Part shown: positions 1-11,039 of the stretch, one piece after another
Layout: every line of letters begins with the position of its first letter
How positions within the stretch are numbered: the stretch's first letter is position 1
Source of the DNA: Bursaphelenchus xylophilus
Lineage: Eukaryota > Nematoda > Chromadorea > Rhabditida > Aphelenchoididae
Assembly (NCBI GenBank): GCA_904066235.2
Contig: CAJFCV020000005.1
Span: 7,497,501 to 7,561,500 of the forward strand
Reading direction: 5' to 3'
Length of the DNA stretch: 64,000 nt
The notes under the pieces: generated by a model
The model's input: the letters and a program-made list of their open reading frames with translations, nothing else
What the model was told of the DNA's origin: nothing
The model's database searches: none
Translations under genes and position numbers: made by a program

Positions 1-416
1 AAAATACAGCAATATTTATATTACACTACCAAGATTCACCTTATTTCAGATTAAAAGTGAAAAATTAATAATTCTTCGAATCAAATTAGGGGTTATTGCA
101 TTAAAAAAAAGTCTAATATCACTCCGCTTGTCATTGCCAGACTATCTAACTGGCGGCAATTACATTAAAAAATCGAGTTATTTCAATTCTCAGGTATTAG
201 AATGGCCACCCGGTATAAATAAGATGTTCTGAAGATACAAAAGTAACACAAAATGCTTTCGAAGTGTTTGAACACAACAATTAATATTACACTTGGCATT
301 AATCACCTAAAAATGGCGAAAAATGTAAAAATAGGGAGAAAAAGTGGTACTCAGGAAGCGAAAAAGTTAAATTTGTAAATAATTAATGTTATTACAATGT
401 TAAAAAGACTCGTAGG
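1..416. other. AT-rich stretch, no gene seen
   Basis: I see no convincing coding exon here. It contains one copy of the dispersed 17-bp motif (283-299), and probably the 3' flank of the Kazal/EF-hand gene. Confidence 0.5.
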
Positions 417-2611
417 CTAACAAAAAATGCAACAGGGAGTGATGTAAACTGTTGTAGTTTAGTTTTTGGACTCCATTTTGGCCAAAAAAAAGGAGACTTA
501 CACCCATCTCCGCCGAATTTTTGGAAGCTCTTGACAGTAATTTCGAAGCATTCGGCCCATTCGTCTCGATTTATGGCCCTACTGTTGTCGAAATCACAAC
601 TTTTGAGGATTCGTTGAAGACATTTGAGCTCTAATTTCATCAACTGGATCTCTTTTTCATCGATAATTCCGCGAATCCACTCGCTGAATGAGATCTTTTC
701 GTCCAAGTTGAGATCAAGCAAGGAGAAAATGTAATCCAGCACGCGGAAGTAGCCGGAAAATACTAAAATAAAGAGTCTTAGACAACAAAAAATATCTATG
801 ATTGTTTAGTCATCAAAACCACCAAAATACGATTTTTTCAGAATTTCCAAAAACATCAGTCATGATGACGACTTTTTATGAAATTTTTAAAATCGCTTCT
901 TAAAGGCACATTTCTAGACATTCCGGATAAAAATTTGAATGTTTTTTTGATGAATTAATTTTTTTGAAATTAAAAAGAAAGGTTTTGCTTTCCCCTTGTG
1001 AACACTTACATCCAAACTGATTAAAATACTTGACTTTCCAATACTTGAGCAAGATTTGTTTGGTTGTATCCAATTTGTAATCATTGCAGGTCTGTATACT
1101 CGATAACACTTGTTTTTGGGAAATCATGTCTGAAAAATGTTATACAGGGTGTTTCAAGAAATTCCCCGGAAAGTAATCGTCGATTTCTCGGCGCTAAGCC
1201 ACGATATCCAAAAAAATTTTTTTGCAGTAGAAAGAAGGATATGGGCGGTTTTTTGCCTAAAAAGGTTTTTTTCTACGCCGACGCGGAATGCAGTGTTTTC
1301 GGCGAAGACTTTTGATGGCTTTTTTGACCATCACACTAATCTCAAACGCTTTACTGTGACACTGCAGCATCCGGAAAGTCTTCAGATTTTTTGCACATTG
1401 GATCAGGAGGCACGGTATAACGCTATGCGATCCCATTTAGCAACTGCACAGTGCAGTGCGATCGCTGCAACATCGATAAAGTCGGAGCACACCGCGCGGA
1501 TGTTTGAAACAGAGAAAGCAAAGAGAAATTTAAACAAAAAATTTTTTTGTTGTTTTCTGGTGCACCAAGTGGCTCCGTGATGGCTAGACATCTGCCAAGG
1601 CTTGGCCACAAAATTTTGGAGGATATACGATACCTGCATAAAACAGTTGCCAGACAGTAAAAATTGTGTTGGGCGATTTCTGGTCCGTATCTGAGTTATG
1701 GCGAGCGGCTGCCATACCTTTGCCAAACATTTGATAAGCACGAAAATCAGTAAATTATCCGCATTTCAGCCATCAGAAACCACAAAAAAGCGTTTAAGAT
1801 GTGTGTGATGACCAAAAAAACGATCAAAAGTCTTCGCCGAATACACTGCATTCCGCGTCGGCGTAGAAAAAAATCTTTTTAGGCAGAAAACCGCCCATAG
1901 CCTTCTTTCTCCTGCAAAAAAAATTTTTTGGGTATCGTGGCTGAGCGCCGAGAAATCGACGATTGCTTTCCGGGGAATTTCTTGAAACACCCTGTATTTA
2001 TCTACAGAAATGCGATTTCAAATAAAGATTAATAGGAATGTAGAAGCCACCCTACCTTTACACCTTTCCCTCCCAACTTCTTCAACCGGAGACCCAAAAC
2101 ATCTCATTCGGTTCAATTCACATCGATTTAGATAATCCTTCCCATCCGATCCGCAAACCCACTCGACACCGTATTTCGAACAGTTTATTTTATGACATAC
2201 CATTATGTTTAGAGCCTGGAAAGGATGTCAATTCAGTTCATATGGGGTCAAAACATTGAGAAAAATTAAATTCACCATGAGGGTGATGACATAAAAAACG
2301 TCAAAAGTTATTATTTTACAGAGTTTTTAATTAATTTTAACCTGAAAAAAAAATTTTGTATTTGGGACAATAACCATACATATCTCTGAGTTTTTGGACC
2401 AAACTATAAAGTTTACTCCGATTTTTTGAATTTTTTACCTCAGATTTTACTTAAGCAGCCTACAGAGATAAGAACGAGCAGGATTGATGTCTGCCTTGTA
2501 CCTTACGTAAACCCCCTTTCCCCATTAACTTCCTCATTCTTTCCTACTCAAACATACCTGAAACAATGGGAATGAAAAAACGCCAATAATGAGGTAGACC
2601 ACTGATACCAT
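417..2611 (-). CDS. Secreted Kazal + EF-hand protein (follistatin-like/SPARC-like)
   Basis: The five-exon model (2611-2558, 2215-2056, 1129-1010, 762-502, 448-417) keeps frame throughout and gives 208 aa. Residues 1-18 form a hydrophobic signal peptide. Residues 25-70 carry six cysteines spaced as in a Kazal domain, with the core VCGSDGKDYLNRC. Two EF-hand-like loops follow, DLNLDEKISFSEW (128-140) and DFDNSRAINRDEW (168-180); the second lacks some ideal Ca ligands. Kazal followed by an EF pair is the order in follistatin-like 1 and SPARC-family extracellular proteins, so an extracellular Ca-binding or matrix-modulating role is inferred. The last exon, which adds only about 10 residues, is the weakest part. 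Intron 2 hosts an 850-bp foldback element (1145-1994) lying only 15 bp upstream of the exon-3 acceptor. Confidence 0.72.
1145..1994. mobile_element. Foldback/MITE with ~225-bp terminal inverted repeats, TA-flanked
   Basis: The left arm (about 1145-1369) and right arm (about 1770-1994) are inverted copies with roughly 90% identity by eye. Both start CAGGGTGTTTCAAGAAATT and both are flanked by TA (1143-1144, 1995-1996). TA duplication is the Tc1/mariner signature. Open frames inside are short and antisense-symmetric, with no transposase, so the element is non-autonomous. It sits in an intron of the Kazal/EF-hand gene. The same 19-bp terminus occurs at 57523-58622. Confidence 0.85.
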
Positions 2612-4119
2612 GATATGTAAGATACTCGGATGTCCTGCGAATCACTCTTCTCTGCCGTTATTCCACCTGTTTTACCTTCGGCTCGAGCATTTTTCGGATT
2701 ACTGTAGATCTAAAATTAAATCAAACTTTAGATCAGAAAAATGGGCCGCATTAATCAGCGGCCAGAACAAAAAAGCCTAGAACAGTTTTTTCTGAGGCGG
2801 CACACTAAATGAAATCACGTCCTGACGTGAGTTGATGGATCGAGGGTAAACAAGGTCAGGGAATGACATTGTTTTAGATGGTTCCGGTCAGAAGGCGGGG
2901 TGGGAGGCGACAAAGGGTAATCTCAGTTGAGGGGAAGTGATGGAAATAGAAAATATGTGGAAGAAAATACAGTTAAAAATAGATGTCAACAGTATCGTTA
3001 AGATGACGTAATCATATTTGATTTAGTTTTCAAAGAACTTCAAATATAAAATTCAATATTAATTTTTGATGACAATTAGAAATCTGTCACAATCACCTCT
3101 GAATTAACTTGGACTCAGAGTCCAAGTAATTAAAAAAGCCACGATCAAAACAATTTCCTCAAAAACAAAAAGAGAACCCAGCTAAAATGAACGACGTTTT
3201 ATCGGTAATGGAATTTGCATGAAGAGAAATCTTATCACCGATTTTGTACTACCTCCCCGGTGTTTTGGGGTATTATTCAAACATGAAACAATGGCTTTTG
3301 GCACGTAAAATAGCATAGTAATGACTGTTTGTTCATCGTTAGGCGAAAGACAAGAATTTTAAAGGAAATCTATATTACACTTGACATCAGATGGAGTAAA
3401 ATGAAAATGAAGGGGTTTGTAGATAAAATACGAAAAGTGAAGCATTCAGATGGTTCAATCTTTATTTGAGGAGTGCTACAAACTTACGAAGCTTTTTCAA
3501 AAGGAACCAAATTTGAAATCAAATCACGTATTCCATACCACGAGATAGGTACCTCATGATAATTAAAGATAATGAAGTACACTCTTATCAACATTCAAAC
3601 TAACTTACTGCATCCATAACTCAAGACAAAAAGACGAATTCATCTGGCTTAAGACCATTTGGATCAGATTGAAAATAAAGCTCTGGGAAAAGGTTCGAAG
3701 TTCAAGTCCACAAATCAACCCGAACCAAGCATCAATTTGAAGTGAAATACTGAAAACCTATTGTCAATGGAATGAATGATTTGAGACAGTGGCATGTATC
3801 GTGCGGGGGGAATATTTTGATGACGTGTGTAATAATGTTGTACATGATGAAGATAAAATTATTGTCCGAACACGACAAGGCTTGGTTTTAGTTTGAGGAA
3901 ATAGACGTAAGCTTGATGGTTTTATTAGTCAAAAAATTTTTTTTTGTCAGGATACTTACTAATCAAATGTTCAAATTTTTCGTCTAGCACACACAGGTTT
4001 CATCGTATAAAATGTCTTTTTTATAAAAATGCGGGGAATTTTTCAAAAAAATCTGGACCGGCCGTCCGCACGGAAAACAACGTTGTTTGGAATAGTTTCT
4101 CTTTGTGTTATCAGTAAAA
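2612..4119. other. Intergenic region between divergent genes
   Basis: This is about 1.5 kb between the Kazal/EF-hand gene (minus) and the CYTH gene (plus), and I see no exon. It holds a perfect palindrome with 10-bp arms (3107-3127) and a copy of the dispersed 17-bp motif (3371-3387). Promoters of both genes presumably lie here. Confidence 0.5.
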
Positions 4120-4831
4120 ATGAACCGAAACGTGGAGATCAAGGCCAAAGTTTCAGACTTCTCCAAGTTTCTGGCAAAAGCTGAAGAAATCTCTGGTCAA
4201 AAGCCAATTTTAATACCTCAAGAAGACACCTTTTTCCACTCAAAACAAGGACGACTGAAGTTGAGAGAGTTCCCTGGCAATGATAAGGTAACTGGTTTGG
4301 TTTATTCTTTATTGTATGTTTAGAAGCCTGCAGAATTGATTCAATACGATCGGCCAGATGTCTCCGGCCCGAAAATCTCTGGTTTCATTAAGGTGGGCAT
4401 TGATGAACCAGCTGCATTGAAGGTAAGAAGCTTGGTGAAGACTTTTTGGGCTCATAGATTTCCGTCGTTTTGATATGTACCGTTGTTTTGCCAAAAGTCG
4501 TGAGATCTGTCACGTGTAATATAATTTTGTCAATGATTTTTTTATGGAAGTGATGATTATAAGCAAGCTATTTCAGCAAGCTTTGACCCTTTCCAATGGA
4601 GTTCTCGGCAATGTAAGCAAGATCCGTTACCTTTTCCTTGTTGGTCAAACTCGAATTCATGCTGATCGTGTTGACAATCTTGGTGAATTTATGGAGCTCG
4701 AAGTGTGTCTAAAGGAAAAACAGACTCTCGAAGAGGGACAGGCTATCGCCGAAGCTCTTATGGAGAAGTTGGGTATCACCAAAGACGATCTGATTGAAGG
4801 CGCTTATATGGATGCTCTCCTTGCTCCATAG
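4120..4831 (+). CDS. CYTH-domain protein (CyaB/thiamine-triphosphatase-like)
   Basis: Three exons (4120-4287, 4324-4422, 4577-4831) give 173 aa. The N-terminus MNRNVEIKAKV has the EIK form of the CYTH signature ExExK. QEDTFF and GRLKLRE match the early strands that bind polyphosphate and metal. The last exon has VSKIRYLF, the basic strand, then TRIHADRVDNLGEFMELE, the acidic metal-binding strand typical of CYTH domains. The family hydrolyses triphosphates (ThTP, inorganic PPPi) or cyclises ATP in bacterial relatives; the substrate here is unknown. The size fits a single complete domain. The ATG at 4120 was chosen because it starts directly before the signature. The hydroxypyruvate isomerase gene starts 272 bp downstream on the same strand. 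Confidence 0.82.
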
Positions 4832-5103
4832 GAGGTGGGAACGGTACCTCTGTTGTTGTTAATTTTTACTTTGTTGCATGATTTACAATCTATTAAACCT
4901 ACAGTATGATTGCGTCGAATCTTTTCAAGTTTGTGAATTATTTTTGGTTTGAGACCACAATTTCCTCATGGTTAATATAAAAGTTTGTTTTATTTTCTGT
5001 AAAATGTTGTGGTGCACCCATTACTAAGTGTCTCTCAAGATTTGGAGGTCCTTTGCATATTACTGGGTTTTAGGTTTGACATCAGCTTGATCCAATATTC
5101 ACC

Positions 5104-6292
5104 ATGAGGGTGGCAGCCAATTTATCGACAATGTTCAAAGACATCCCATTGCTGGAAAGATATGGAAAAGCTGCAAAGATGGGATTCAAATTGGTCGAAC
5201 TTCCATTTGGATACACCGAGAAGCCAGAAGATCTCAAAGCTGCTGCAGATCAGAACAATCTTCACCATGTTCTGATCAATGCCAAAAATGATGACAATAA
5301 GGGGAAGCTTGGACTGGCTGCGGTGAAAGGGGAAGAAGATTTGTTCAAACAGTGCATTGGAGAGACTATTCGATATGCCGAGGTCTTGGGAGTCAAGGTG
5401 TAAGATTTTTTCAAATTTTTTGTTGGCTTCGTATCTACTATAATATAAATGACGCCTTTATTTGAGATTTTTGAGGTCTAATGTCAAGAAATTTACTTGA
5501 AAAAAACATTTCAAAGTCACATTCTTAAAGGGTCCATGTTATGGCGGGCGATGGTGATCCTATTAAAGACCTCGACACCTACAAAGTTAATATCCGATAT
5601 GCGGCTCGAGAGCTGGCTAAGGTAAGTCTTTATGTGATTTCTGATTTTATTGGTTTAGAAAGGGTTTTTATGTGTGATTGAGCCGATTAATCCACATTTC
5701 CGATCAACCTATTTTTTGAATTCCTTTGACCAAGCCAAGAATATCATCGAAGAGCTGAAAGAGCCCAATCTGAAGCTTCTTTTTGTAAGTTTTGGTTTCT
5801 AAGTAGTAGCAAGGGGCATGACGTGTTTGTTAAAAATTATTTTGGGCGTTGGAGGTGGGCTGATTCTTGTATTTTAGGACGTTTTCCATTGCCAACTGAT
5901 CTGTGGACAAATAACTTTTCAAATTAACCGCCTTCAGGACATTATTGGTAAGTAATAACCAAGATACGTATCCTTTCTCTATTTTTACTATTGTGATAAA
6001 AATAAGAAATGATCCACATTTTTTGAAATTTATTTTAGTCATCAAAATCAAAACCTTTTAAAAAAATTTAATTTTGAAATTCTTAAAAGTTCTGAACTAC
6101 GATTTATTTTTCGGCCACATCCAAGTTAGCCAACCACCCCATCGAAACGAACCAGATACCGATGGAGAACTGAATTATGAATATGTTTTCCGAGTCCTCA
6201 AAGCATTGGGGAAGGACTGGATCATTGGAGGAGAGTATTTTAATGTCAAGGATAATGCTGATTGGGTCAAGAAGTATGGGTTGGAATTCTAA
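5104..6292 (+). CDS. Hydroxypyruvate isomerase-like protein
   Basis: Five exons (5104-5399, 5531-5621, 5659-5784, 5878-5947, 6090-6292) give 261 aa, the usual family length. The N-terminus has the family start (MRVAANLSTMF then PLLERYGKAAKMGFKLVELP). VHVMAGDGD, CVIEPIN and IGGEYFN carry the conserved TIM-barrel positions, including the two glutamates expected to be catalytic (in IEPIN and GEYF), and LKLLFDVFHCQ and HIQVSQPPHRNEPD match metal-site strands. The family interconverts hydroxypyruvate and tartronate semialdehyde; the animal role is poorly settled. The NEPDTDGELNYEYVF block is strongly typical. A TTTTAG acceptor-like site about 30 bp upstream of the ATG (5070-5073) would suit trans-splicing. 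Confidence 0.88.
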
Positions 6293-7649
6293 GGACGTTG
6301 GGAGGGCCGGAGATCTTAAAATAGAGAATTTTATAGTGATTTCTTACAAAATTTTGATTATTTTATATTGTTCATGTTCATAAATCGATTTATTTAATTT
6401 ATTTAAATTTTTTTTCCACAGTTTCAACCTGAAACTTTAAAAACAGTAAGTCTAATCTTTGCTCATTTCATTTTCAACTTGTTCCTTTCATTTCCCTCCT
6501 AATCCCCACAATTTCTTTTTTAAAAATTAGAAAAATTGAAAAAAAAAATTAAATGAAACCGGTAATGGGACGGACGACCATTTGCGCGACTTTCCCAAAA
6601 CTTTTCATTTTCATAACGGGGCACAAAGACTCTCGATTTAATTAAAATTATAATTAGAATACCGTTAATTAATTCGTATAAATTTAAATGTTTTTTGTTT
6701 CCGTAGGGGTTTACAAAAAGGTTTACTTAGACTCCTTCCCGGTTGCGGCAAGATACTTTAATTGGTATTAACAAAAAACAGTCTGTTTGCAGTAGTCTTT
6801 TCGATTACAGTTTGTACAGTTTTGTTTTTCCAAATTGTGGAAAATTTTGTTGTTGGAGAGGAGGGGGGCGATCTGGAATAAAATTAAAATGGGAGGGTCT
6901 GGAAGTTCAGGGACGTTAAGGGGAGGTCAGGTTAACGTTTCACGTTTCCGTTACAGACATTCTGCTAATTCAGTTAAAATTCTTTTGTGGTCTGCAATCG
7001 AAATTGGTCTAAACAGCAGAAATGGGGACGGAATTTGTACGGTAGACTTTTGGTGTCTGAAGTCGGACTGTGGTATATGCTATGCGTCTCTTGAGCTGAC
7101 ACTTTCGAATATCCTTTCTGACATTTTTGGTCTAGTTGAAGCCGTTGCTTGCCTTGACGTTGAACTCTTGATGGCATCCTTTTCGAATTCCGGCATAAAA
7201 GTGGTTGCCTGCAGGTCAGAAGTCCTCAAATCAAAAGTTTTTGGATTAGCTGCAAGACGAGCTGTGCATGCTCGGCCAAGTCCTTCCTCCCCAGTTTCAA
7301 CCCCTCAGCATGCCGTTGTTTTCCTATCCTCCCCACTTAATTGTGAACGTTCAATTTGTTCGATGCGACTGCTTTTATTTGTTCTGTAACAGTTATTCCG
7401 AGTAATGTTTACATTACTTTGATTGAAATGCCATTATCCGTGAAGCGCGATTCGATCGTCGGATTGCATAAACAAACCAGCAACAAGTTTCATTCGCTGC
7501 CTGTTCTCACGTCGCTGGAATTATTTTGGTTATTAATTATTCTTGTTACAGTAGCGTCAAATTAGAATCTCTGGTTGTGGAACTGTGAAGCAAAACTCGG
7601 GACGTAGTGGTATATGGAGAACAGCTGAGTTCAAGAAATCAGTTTGATT
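6293..7649. other. Intergenic region, no supported gene
   Basis: The spacer before the TIL-domain gene contains a 184-codon open frame (6835-7389, plus), but its composition is unremarkable, I recognise no domain, and I see no splice partner. I treat it as non-coding, with low certainty. Confidence 0.4.
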
Positions 7650-9684
7650 ATGAACAGGACATTCGTTTCTGTGATTTTAGGGCTTGTTGTAAGTGAGGTT
7701 GTTATTTACATTTGGGGAATTTGTTGGCTACAAAAACAGGGTTTTAGAAAAAATCATCCTTTTATGGGCCAAATTGGGGAGTATTTCATAGAAAAAGTTT
7801 TCAAAAAATTGATGGGATTTTTATCGAAAGTTGTTCACTTTTCCAACATTTTTAACGACTCAAATACTGTCCTCATTTCCGCTGATAGAGTTTGAGCTTT
7901 ACAGCCTTGGATAAATTGACCATTTGTCAAAGCAGTATTGTAAAAGAAATATCTTTCAGCTTCTCTCCGCGGTCAATGGAGACGCCAGCCAAGATGACTG
8001 TCAGCCAAATGAAGTCTTCGTTCCTTGCGGATTTTGCGAAGGGACTTGTAAGATGCCGATCGTTGTGAGTTTCGTCCTCCAATTGCCCACAATACCATCT
8101 GATGTTTAGATGAACTGCTCCGCCGTTTGTCGTCCTCCCCGTTGCGAGTGCCGAGCCAAACATGGCTTTGTCCGTGCCCATGACGGAGCTTGTATTCGCC
8201 TCTCTGAATGCGAAACTTACGTTTCTCCGTTCAAGATGGATCCCCGCCAACTTCTCACCAAACCGAATGTCATCCTCAAGGGCAAAGTGCCCGACCATCA
8301 GCCCTCTTATATCTCGCTTCCGGGCGTTATGATGCCAAGTCAAAGACCGGAGGAGAAGAAGAAATCAAAGGATACAAAGGCCAAATCCGATAAGGCTAAC
8401 TCTGATGACACAACGGAAGAAAAGATTGTAAAAGAAGCCATGAAGGCCGTGGTGGATTCAGATGAAGCTCCGACTCCAGAGAGAATAAGACATAACCATG
8501 ATAAGGCCAAAATGAATCAACCAATGAAACCGAGACAGAGCGAGGATTCAGAGTCCATTGAAATTACAAAAGAGGAGCTGGAGAAGGCCCGAGTGACCGA
8601 CAAATTCAATAAAAAGATTAAAGGAGTAACCCCGTTCCCCTTTCACAGCCATAGCGAGGACGACTCGGCCTCTTTGGCTGATAATTCAAAGGATTCTACA
8701 AGTCTCTCAACCACAACAGCATCAAAAAATGAAAATCTCGAAAACCGATCGAATTTGGAGCCAAAAAAGTCAAAAAATGAAAATTTGTCGTCCAGAACAC
8801 AAGTCAAACAAGGGTTTGCCAGTAAAGCTCAATTTCCATTAGATGACAGTCACGGACAGGACGAGCAAATTAACAGTAGCCAACAAAGTCAAGAGAACAA
8901 GAGCAATCTTCCAGAGGTTTCGAGAGGAAAAGACTTTGGGACGTTCGACGAAGGGCCTAAAAGTAAATTGCAACAGCCAACGACTAGTACTACTACGATG
9001 AGGACCAGCAAACCAGGCCGGCCATTAGGTCAGGACTCGATGGATAGAAGCGAAATGTCAATGGAGAATTCAAGAGCAGCAAGCGGGGAGAATAAAGGAG
9101 GAAGAACAACGACCACTACACATAGTTCAAGGTTCAACACTGCGGAGAGTGTGGATGCGACTTATGAAACAGCGGATATGCCGTTGCCACCGTCACCGAC
9201 TTACAAAGCGAGGCCAATATCAGCGAGGCCTCCGGCAGGTGGGTGATGATATATGTGCCTTATAGTACTCGAAAAAGTCATCATTGATTTAAACGGAGGG
9301 CATACTGACTTGTTTATGATTTCCTGGTGATAAGAATACCTAATAGTCGTAAGATCATCAGTCGCTGACAAGTTAATCTCAGAAATTGGTGAAATATGAC
9401 TTCCCCGGTAGTTTCTGATGGAAACTTTGAGAGCCTGTTAGAATAACTAAAAACTTTATAGGGTTTCTGTATCCCTTGCATCATCATTTTTAGCTGACAT
9501 TCATCCCCCATCCCCCAAACCCAAGAAGAAGTCTAGGTCCCATAAAAAGCACCATGAGCATAGAAATCAACATGCCTTGGCCCAGCCTTACCCAGAGAGC
9601 GACTACATTCTCTACCCTCCAAATGGCTACAGGATTTATCGACGGCGGAGATTCCTCAGACTGAAAGCCCCACCCAAACACTAA
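7650..9684 (+). CDS. Secreted TIL-domain (trypsin-inhibitor-like) protein with long polar tail
   Basis: Four exons (7650-7688, 7960-8064, 8110-9238, 9494-9684) give 487 aa. Residues 1-20 form a signal peptide ending SAVNG. Ten cysteines at residues 27, 36, 39, 43, 51, 55, 60, 62, 76 and 82 reproduce the five-disulfide TIL fold (CQPNEVFVPCGFCEGTC, CRPPRCECRAKHGFV, CIRLSEC). The family includes serine protease inhibitors. The remaining ~400 residues are Lys/Ser/Glu/Thr-rich, low complexity and probably disordered, ending in a basic, Pro/Tyr/Arg-rich segment (YPPNGYRIYRRRRF). A single small TIL head on such a tail is unlike typical short TIL inhibitors and suggests a cuticle, matrix or glue-like role; that is inference. 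Confidence 0.78.
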
Positions 9685-9854
9685 ATATTCGAAATCGCAA
9701 AATATTTTTGACAACACTTACATATTATATCCTCAATTAAGCTTTATTACTTGGATAATATAGACATAAATAAGTAAATCATATATTTAACTTGATGAAT
9801 AATTGACTGGCCAGTACACTGCAAACAGTCTATGACGTCATAATTCTGGTGACG

Positions 9855-10040
9855 TCAGGTTTTCCGCGTTTTTCTATCGGCATGTTTCTTGCGGAAATTG
9901 CTGTAGAATTTATGCATTTCCCCCAACGTCATAAAGCAAATAACAATGAGGAACGTGATGATCAGAAGATGGCCAAGGTCGACCATTGAGTTGCCCGCAA
10001 CGTCGTCTTCAACGGTCCTGTGGAAAACTTTATTGGCCAT
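9855..10040 (-). CDS. Putative 61-aa single-pass membrane micropeptide
   Basis: The ATG at 10040 opens a 61-aa frame with an acidic N-terminus (TVEDDVAGNS), one hydrophobic helix (HLLIITFLIVICFMTLG, about residues 24-40) and a strongly basic C-terminus (RKKHADRKTRKT). The charge pattern fits an N-out/C-in single-pass protein. I recognise no family. It lies 170 bp past the convergent TIL gene. The frame stays open upstream to 10187, but that part looks non-coding. Chance occurrence is possible. Confidence 0.42.
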   Translation of the reverse strand: MANKVFHRTVEDDVAGNSMVDLGHLLIITFLIVICFMTLGEMHKFYSNFRKKHADRKTRKT

Positions 10041-11039
10041 AATTAGAAATCGCAAAGGAAAGGTTGGCCAAAATGAGTGAAAAGAGATTCGAAATGGCTG
10101 CCATAATTGGTGGCTATGAGGTAAAAAAGTGAGCCGTAGATGACTGTGAGGCAAAATTTGGACAACGGAGCACAGCTTTGGCCTCACAGCGAAAAAAATT
10201 AAAAAAATTTTTCGAGAAATGGTGACTACATATTTTCAAATATTATAAAAAACATCGCTTTATCAAAAGAATTTCCCTAGTTTATCATCTTTTTTTCGTA
10301 AACAAAAATTAAAAAAAAAAAAAAACGAAAGCCAGCTTCAAAAAATGTCGTAATCTTATCTAACGGCCAAATATTGGAGACTTGGCCGTTATTTTCATGA
10401 TTACGTCAATTTTCCATCCGCTTATTACATGAAGCGCACTGTTTTCGTCTCTTCAAGTGGTATATGAATGGATTGAAAGTCGAACCAACGACTGCCAAAA
10501 CGCACCGCTAATGAGTTAGCCACCAGACTACTCGAGCACGAGTCCGCTTCTTTGCTATTTGGTGGTATAGGGAGGAAATTCCAGAAAGTTGTAAAGGCAC
10601 GTCCAAAAAGTTTTTTCCCTATTCGCCTCTCCTCATTTTATATACTCTCTCGTCTGCGAATATCAGCTTCCCTTGCAAAGCCCAATTTTCGTCAGGGACC
10701 CCAGGCAATACACAGGCAAAATTTGAACGGAAACCGACGCCAATTGTTTAAAAATTTTGGTTTGATCCATCTGAACCATGCGTCCAAGATTTGACGTAAA
10801 TCAACAAGCACTTTACATATGTCTTGTCAATATTTTTATAAGAACGTGTTCTATCAAAAACAAGACAATCTGGCAAAAACAAAATCCATTATCTCTGATT
10901 TATTCATCCTTCGGCCATCAAAAAAGATCAAACAGACTTTGGTCCTAAACAACAAGTTGATTGGCCCCGATTCCAAATTCTGTTGGTCCTTCCCCCACTC
11001 ATGCAATGCCCTTTTCTTTATCGTTTATTTCTCATCGTC
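10041..11039. other. Intergenic region with a tRNA-like segment
   Basis: No exon is supported. On the minus strand at about 10455-10545 there is a degenerate tRNA-like stretch, with an A-box-like part and GGTTCGACTTT as an imperfect B box. The 3' half is the upstream region of the SRH-like receptor. Confidence 0.35.

Noticed and set aside
1137..1580. 147-codon open frame, and mirror frames at 1403-1990
   Set aside because: They lie inside the foldback element, and the same peptide (FQEIPRK...IVDFSALSHD) appears on both strands because of the inverted repeat; no transposase motif.
6835..7389. 184-codon plus frame upstream of the TIL gene
   Set aside because: No domain, no splice partner, biased Gly/Ser start; a competing frame on the opposite strand. 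Could still be an orphan gene.
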